From Nemertoderma westbladi (Eukaryota; Xenacoelomorpha; Nemertodermatida; Nemertodermatidae): 64,000 nt of DNA. Position 1 is the stretch's first letter. Each line of letters starts with the position of its first letter. The position numbers were made by a program, and so were the translations under genes. The notes beneath the pieces are model-generated. The model did no database searches. It had not been told where the DNA came from and saw only the letters and a program-made list of their open reading frames with translations. This document shows, in pieces, positions 57,877-64,000 of this stretch. The DNA lies in assembly GCA_032718475.1 (NCBI GenBank), contig JAUCBJ010005355.1:1-64000 (forward strand), written 5' to 3'.

Positions 57877-60019
57877 ATATCTTTCACACTACAGCTGAGC
57901 AACAGGTATGAGGCTCTTGCTTCTGAGGCGGCAGATCACAGTGAGGGCTATACTGCCTTTACAGAAGCAGTTAAGTTAGCAGCTGCAGAAACGGTTCCTG
58001 TATTCCCTCGAAACAGGAAAAGGGCCCCCTGGACTGACAACAAAATTCAGAAGTGCCGAAATGACCTTCATAAGGCGCAGAAAGAGTCCCGACTCAAACA
58101 GACTACAGCGGCCAAGAATGCAGTTAAGGCTGCATCTAGGTCCCTGAACAGGCAGTACTCTGTTAATCTACAGGAGCTAATAAACCAACAGGTTGATGCC
58201 ATCAATGATGCTGACGACAGCAGGCAATCATCCCAGGCATGGAAATCGATCAATTTGCTTACTGGGCGGAAAAGCCAACCAACCACCAAGGTTAAGGCTG
58301 AATCACCAGCCGATCGCCTCAATGGTTGGAAAGCCCACTTTGAAAAGCTCCTCAATAATGACAGGGTATTGCCTGATAACTTTATAGAAGTAAAAGTGTC
58401 TGAGTCGTACTCCCAGATATTCCCATTGGCGATATCTCCTTTGCAGAAGTGAAGGCTGCTGCAAAGAGCATTAAGACCAATCGTGCCAGTGGAGTAGATG
58501 GTGTTCCCCCTGAGGTCTTTAAAATACCTGAGTGTTTAAAGCTCATCTATCCCATCATAGTAGACATGTACCGAACAACAAGAGTCCCACAAGAAATGAA
58601 AACAAATAAGTTGGTGCCAGTTCCCAAGAAGGGCAACCTAACACTCTATGGTTCTTTTCGGGGAATCTCATTGATCTCGATTGCTGCAAAGCTATACAAT
58701 AGGATTCTATTAAATCGCATCAGGGATCCCATTGAGAGACTGCTCCGTGGAAATCAGAATGGGTTCCGTAAAGGTCGTGGTACCATGGAGCCCATTTTGA
58801 CACTTAGAAGGATAATTGAAGAATTATCAAAAAAGAAAGACAGGCATCTGGCTGTTATCTTTGTTGACTTCTTCAAGGCCTTCGATTCAGTCTCTCGCTC
58901 ACGTATGTTCAGCATACTTTCATTATATGGGATTCCTGATGAAATTATTGCAGCAATAAGATCAGTATACGATGGTTCGACAACATTTGTGTCTACTGTT
59001 GACGGTGACACAGAACCATTTAAAGTGTTATGGGGCGTCCTCCAAGGAGACACACTTGCACCATTCTTGTTCATTATTGTGGTTGACTATGTTCTACGCA
59101 TGTCCTTAGATCATCATAATGATGATGGGGTGATGATAACTCCACCTACTGGCTCCAGAAGTCGAGGAAATCCTGCCAAGTACCTAACTGATCTAGACTT
59201 TGCTGATGACTTAGGAGTACTCTCAGAATCACTAGAGGGAGCCCAACGGCTCCTCAGCTCATTAGAACATGCTGCTTCTAGTGTTGGTCTTTTTATTAAC
59301 TCCAGAAAATTTTGACAGTTAACTTTGAAAGTCCTCAGCAAGTCTCTGATCGGATGAGCATAAGCTCAAAGGATGGTATGCTTGAGCATGTGGACGACTT
59401 CTGTTACCTGGGATCATGGATCCGGAAGTCAGGTGAGGACCTTCGAATACGTAAGGGAAAGGCATGGACAGCCTTGAATAGGCTTTCCAGGATTTGGAAG
59501 TCACCGAGAATTAATCGGAAACTTAAGGTCCGACTATTTAGAGCAGCAGTAGTTCCAGTACTCCTCTACGGGAGTCCATGCTGGGCTCTAACTGCTGAGG
59601 ACACCAAATCTCTGGATGGCACATTCACAAGAATGCTACGCCGGGTTCATTGTGTCAAGTACAATGCACACATCTCCAACCAGACACTATATAACATTGG
59701 AGGTGTCTCATTGGTTCCCCCAAGCTTGACACTAGAACAAAATCGCCTCCGCTTTGCAGGACATTGCTCTCGCCGTGAGGACCAGCCAGTGCATAATCTT
59801 GTACTTTGGCAGCCTCATGGAGTGAATAAGCATGGTGGACAGCCCATGACTTTCTTAAGACGCATCTTAAAGGACACTGGCCTTGAAGATGCGGATGATC
59901 TAGCAAATGTCATGGGTGATAGGGAGTTGTGGCGGTGCAATTTTGTTGACAAGCCGGCACAGCATTCTTAAAAATGCAGCTGCAATGCAGCATGCCGATC
60001 CTAGTAGTAGTAGTAGTAG
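57877..60019 (+). mobile_element. RTE-clade non-LTR retrotransposon, copy 2, 5'-truncated, with (TAG)6 tail
   Basis: Inserted in the 48-bp array. TATGGAGTAGA at 57866-57876 is repeated at 60020-60030, consistent with an 11-bp target duplication (though the array also contains this motif in every unit). The element starts in the linker upstream of the RT, encodes RT and the C-terminal region in three frame segments, and ends with CCGATCC and (TAG)6 (60002-60019). A short 3' end with a microsatellite tail instead of poly(A) is typical of RTE elements. It lies antisense to the host gene. Confidence 0.9.
57878..59971 (+). pseudogene. RTE polyprotein remnant (linker, reverse transcriptase, C-terminal domain)
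   Basis: Segment 1 (to about 58409) encodes the basic linker ending in HFEKLLNNDRVLPDNF. A one-base deletion near 58409, judged against copy 1, shifts the frame. Segment 2 (58449-59315, 288 codons) carries the RT: KTNRASGVDGVPPEVF, FVDFFKAFDSVSRS, GVLQGDTLAPFLF and the catalytic LDFADDLGVL. A second shift near 59310 leads into segment 3 (59312-59971, 219 codons) with YLGSWIRKSG, LLYGSPCWALT and the LWQPHGVNKHGGQP region typical of RTE C-termini. The endonuclease domain is missing through 5' truncation. The RT palm motifs are intact within segment 2, but the whole cannot make a full protein. Confidence 0.9.
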
Positions 60020-60590
60020 TATGGAGTAGATGGAGTGAGGTCCACATATCTAAAATACAAGGAACCTTATGGAGTAGATTGAGTGAGGTCCACATATCTA
60101 AAATACAAGGAACCTTATGGAGTAGATGGAGTGAGGTCCACATATCTAAAATACAAGGAACCTTATGGAGTAGATGGAATGAGGTCCACATATCTAAAAT
60201 ACAAGGAACCTTATGGAGTAGATGGAATGAGGTCCACATATCTAAAATACAAGGAACCTTATGGAGTAGATGGAGTGAGGTCCACATATCTAAAATACAA
60301 GGAACCTTACGGAGTAGATTGAGTGAGGTCCACATATCTAAAATACAAGGAACCGTACGGAGTAGATTGAGTGAGGTCCACATATCTAAAATACAAGGAA
60401 CCTTATGGAGTAGATGGAGTGAGGTCCACATATCTAAAATACAAGGAACCTTATGGAGTAGATGGAATGAGGTCCACATATCTAAAATACAAGGAACCTT
60501 ATGGAGTAGATGGAGTGAGGTCCACATATCTAAAATACAAGGAACCTTACGGAGTAGATTGAGTGAGGTCCACATATCTAAAACACAAGC
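60020..60590 (-). repeat. 48-bp minisatellite, distal block (about 12 copies)
   Basis: Continuation of the array at 50141-57876 beyond the RTE insertion. The last unit degenerates at 60585-60600 (ACACAAGCTTGCTT). Confidence 0.93.
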
Positions 60591-60599
60591 TTGCTTGGC

Positions 60600-61498
60600 T
60601 GGTCGGGGTGGAACGTGAGAGTAGCCTCCAACTCCAGAATCCCTCTCCACCTCGCAATCTGGCCTCCCTGGTGAGGGTTTGGGCCAGTAAGGACATCAGG
60701 AAAGGGACTCACATAATTGTTGGCTGCTCTCTCTACAGGTCAGGAGATAACTGACGCCTGTGAGTCCTATTGTGTCCAGTAGTTCCACTGGCCTCTAGTG
60801 GCCGGACCTCCGCATTACTAATGTAATCCATAGTGGGGTTGGGGGTGCTTTTTTGCTGAGTCAGCTCTCGGGGCAAATACCGCCCCCTATATGGTATGAC
60901 CAGAGATATCAGATATGGGTCAGATATGTCAGATATGGAGCCCATCACCCATACCTACTCTGAAGCCACCATGTCCCACCATTGGCTATGCAGCTCATCT
61001 GCTGGGTCATGCCTTGTACCACTGCTGCCAGATGCAGGCCACAGTGGAGTCCAGTATACATAATAGTACTACACCATATATAGTATAGTCGAGTACACAG
61101 CCGAGTATATGGGTCCTTAACCCAGAACCAAAGGGGTCCGGGTCTCAGTTACCGGACCAGATTATGTCCTTATTAATAGGGTGTTTGCAGCCACAGGCGG
61201 CACCTCCTTTATTCTGCATGGAGGTGGCAAGTTTTCTGAATCATTGACCCAGAATACCTGACAATTTGGGAAGGAATCATTACTCCAGTTATAAAATATA
61301 TCATATTCAATTTGTTCAGTTAGACGTTTAATTACCTGAACGTCGGTATATTACTCACAACATCTGCAATTTTTATTTTTTTCGAACGGTATTTCATAGA
61401 TGTTCAGAAACGTAGGAAAAAAGTACCAAATATCAAAGTTCAATTTATATCGTGGACAGGACGTCCTCGAGATGTTAATAGTCATGGACTAGACTTAC
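60600..61498 (-). other. Remaining intron between exons A and B, with dispersed repeat copy 2
   Basis: 60890-61150 matches the dispersed repeat at 43785-44480 in the same orientation, without the 400-bp insert. 60608-60890 contains CTCCAGAATCCCTCTCC and a CAGGTCAGGAGATAACTGAC stretch that look like transposon sequence, unassigned. The donor GTAAGT of exon A is at 61498-61493 on the minus strand. Confidence 0.5.
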
Positions 61499-61656
61499 TT
61501 GCTCATTAACCCCATCATCACATTGTTGACATTCTCCTGTACTCTGATCAATAGCTTGACTTTCATCCGAACAATAACAATGACTGTGATCGTGAACTTC
61601 ATCATTCTTATGGCAAACTTGGTCATCTTTACATTTTATATCACCACACGAACTCA
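61499..61656 (-). CDS. EGF/ShK gene, first exon visible in the window: EGF-like domain
   Basis: 158 bases on the minus strand, acceptor ACAATACGTTTCAG ending at 61657, donor GTAAGT at 61498. It enters in phase 1 and leaves in phase 0 (52 whole codons after two bases). Residues include CGDIKCKDDQVC, then CYCSDESQAIDQSTGEC, then CQQC-type ends. The C-x4-C-x5-C-x11-C-x-C-x13-C spacing fits an EGF-like domain. No ATG or signal peptide is visible, so the gene starts upstream, beyond the window end. The first ~11 exon bases and the acceptor are copied in the 41-bp array that follows. Confidence 0.75.
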
Positions 61657-64000
61657 CTGAAACGTATTGTACATTGCATTAAATTACACGAACTCACTGA
61701 GATGTATTGGAATATCTTATTAAACTACACGAACTCACTGAAATGTATTGGAACATTGTATTGAAATACAAAATACACGAACTTACTGAAATGTATTGGA
61801 ACATCTTATTAAACTACACGAACTCACTGAAACGTATAGGAACATTGTATTAAACTACACAGACTTACTGAAACGTATTGGAACATTTTATTAAACTATA
61901 CAGACTTACTGAAATCTATTGGAACATCTTATTAAACTACACAGACTAACTGAATTGCATTGGAACATTGTTTTAAACTACACGAACTCACTGAAATGCA
62001 TTGGAACATTGTATTAAACTAAACAGACTTACTGAAATGTATTGGAACATCTTATTAAACTACACAAACTCACTGAATTGCATTGGAACATTGTTTTAAA
62101 CTACACGAACTCACTGAAATGCATTGGAACATTGTATTAAACTAAACAGACTTACTGAAATGTATTGGAACATCTTATTAAACTACACGAACTCACTGAA
62201 TTGCATTGGAACATCTTATTAAACTACACGAACTCACTGAAATGCATTGGAACATTCTATTAAACTACACAAACTCACTGAAATGCATTGGAACATTGTT
62301 TTAAACTAAACAGACTTACTGAAATGCATTGGAACATTGTATTAAACTAAACAGACTTACTGAAATGTATTGGAACATCTTATTAAACTACACGAACTCA
62401 CTGAATTGCATTGGAACATTGTTTTAAACTAAACAGACTTACTGAAATGCATTGGAACATTGTATTAAACTAAACAGACTTACTGAAATGTATTGGAACA
62501 TCTTATTAAACTACACAAACTCACTGAATTGCATTGGAACATTGTATTAAACTAAACAGACTTACTGAAATGTATTGGAACATCTTATTAAACTACACGA
62601 ACTCACTGAATTGCATTGGAACATTGTATTAAACTAAACAGACTTACTGAAATGTATTGGAACATCTTATTAAACTACACGAACTCACTGAATTGCATTG
62701 GAACATTGTATTAAACTAAACAGACTTACTGAAATGTATTGGAACATCTTATTAAACTACACGAACTCACTGAATTGCATTGGAACATTGTTTTAAACTA
62801 AACAGACTTACTGAAATGCATTGGAACATTGTATTAAACTAAACAGACTTACTGAAATGTATTGGAACATCTTATTAAACTACACGAACTCACTGAATTG
62901 CATTGGAACATTGTTTTAAACTACACGAACTCACTGAAATGCATTGGAACATTGTATTAAACTAAACAGACTTACTGAAATGTATTGGAACATCTTATTA
63001 AACTACACGAACTCACTGAATTGCATTGGAACATTGTTTTAAACTAAACAGACTTACTGAAATGCATTGGAACATTGTATTAAACTAAACAGACTTACTG
63101 AAATGTATTGGAACATCTTATTAAACTACACGAACTCACTGAATTGCATTGGAACATTGTTTTAAACTAAACAGACTTACTGAAATGCATTGGAACATTG
63201 TATTAAACTAAACAGACTTACTGAAATGTATTGGAACATCTTATTAAACTACACAAACTCACTGAATTGCATTGGAACATTGTATTAAACCACACGAACT
63301 CACTGAAATGCATTGGAACATTCTATTAAACTACACAAACTCACTGAATTGCATTGGAACATTGTATTAAACTAAACAGACTTACTGAAATGTATTGGAA
63401 CATCTTATTAAACTACACAAACTCACTGAATTGCATTGGAACATTGTTTTAAACTAAACAGACTTACTGAAATGCATTGGAACATTGTATTAAACTAAAC
63501 AGACTTACTGAAATGTATTGGAACATCTTATTAAACTACACGAACTCACTGAATTGCATTGGAACATTGTTTTAAACTACACAAACTCACTGAATTGCAT
63601 TGGAACATTGTATTAAACTAAACAGACTTACTGAAATGTATTGGAACATCTTATTAAACTACACGAACTCACTGAATTGCATTGGAACATTGTTTTAAAC
63701 TACACAAACTCACTGAATTGCATTGGAACATTGTATTAAACTACACAAACTCACTGAAATGCATTGTAACATTGTATTAAACTACACAGACTTACTGAAA
63801 CGTATTGTACATTGTATTAAACTACACAGACTTACTGAAACGTATTGGAACATTGTTTTAAACTACACAGACTTACTGAAATGTATTGGAACATTTTATT
63901 AAACTACACGAACTCACTGAAATGCATTGGAACATTGTATTAAACTACACAAACTCACTGAAATGCATTGTAACATTGTATTAAACTACACAGACTTACT
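61643..64000 (-). repeat. 41-bp minisatellite (about 57 copies), also derived from a splice acceptor
   Basis: Units read on the plus strand as ACGAACTCACTGAA or ACAGACTTACTGAA, then TGTATTGGAACAT or TGCATTGGAACAT. On the minus strand each contains TTTCAG followed by TGAGTTCGTGT (as in exon A) or TAAGTCTGTTT. In the central part, units of three types alternate in 123-base groups. The array runs past the window end. Confidence 0.93.

Noticed and set aside
50142-57898. Open frames up to 1436 codons on both strands with 16-residue repeats
   Set aside because: These are the 48-bp minisatellite. Opposite strands are both open, and the array is explained as duplicated intron-exon junction sequence lying in an intron.
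58754-59906. Minus-strand frames across RTE copy 2
   Set aside because: Antisense shadows of the RT and C-terminal region.
61660-64000. Recursive splice sites in each 41-bp unit
   Set aside because: The units read CAGTAAGT, sharing one G between acceptor and donor. The recursive-site consensus CAG/GTAAGT needs both, so I do not claim it.

Overview
This window is eukaryotic nuclear DNA from an invertebrate animal, probably marine. The signs are exons with GT-AG splice sites, several classes of metazoan transposon (RTE and poly(A)-tailed non-LTR, BEL/Pao LTR, Helitron, tRNA-derived SINEs) and roughly a quarter of the window in minisatellites. One SINE resembles lophotrochozoan SINEs and many Helitron repeats carry a CTCF-like motif, so I lean to a bilaterian (mollusc or similar). 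The species cannot be named from sequence alone. There are no rRNA genes, no convincing functional tRNA genes and no bacterial features.

Layout. 1-9.4 kb is a nested transposon island: one RTE retrotransposon copy (735-8739, flanked by an 11-bp target duplication) is split into four pieces by later insertions, one of which holds a second, poly(A)-tailed non-LTR fragment. 9.4-20.4 kb holds minisatellites (41-bp, then a 78-copy 36-bp array), a foldback element, a second decayed non-LTR fragment and a tRNA-like SINE head. 19.7-25.0 kb holds two inverted arrays of a 63-bp repeat. 25.0-37.5 kb is a 12.5-kb BEL/Pao-type LTR retrotransposon on the minus strand. It has two ~1.25-kb LTRs, a Gag-protease ORF whose RT, RNase H and integrase are essentially missing, and a second ORF broken only by three TGA codons. 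37.75-42.1 kb is a head-to-tail dimer of a non-autonomous Helitron with internal ~147-bp repeats. 42.1-44.5 kb holds a palindrome cluster and a dispersed repeat.

44.7-61.7 kb (minus strand) is the only host gene I can support. It is the 3' part of a gene for a cysteine-rich extracellular protein: five exons encode EGF-like, EGF-like, ShK-like, ShK-like and a terminal ShK-like domain with a stop codon. The phases are compatible throughout (0, 1, 1, 1). The 5' part lies beyond the window end.

The most striking observation is in this gene. Its introns are inflated by three large minisatellites placed at or just upstream of 3' splice sites. The units of two of them (48 bp, about 170 copies; 41 bp, about 57 copies) are copies of the splice acceptor plus the first 11-20 bases of the adjacent exon. 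The true acceptor is therefore the last of many near-identical copies. In the 48-bp case every upstream decoy leads to an in-frame stop after 15 codons. Other points worth checking are the Helitron dimer with a perfect CTAG-to-TC junction, its CTCF-like 147-bp repeat, and the Gag-protease-only BEL/Pao element with its extra ORF.
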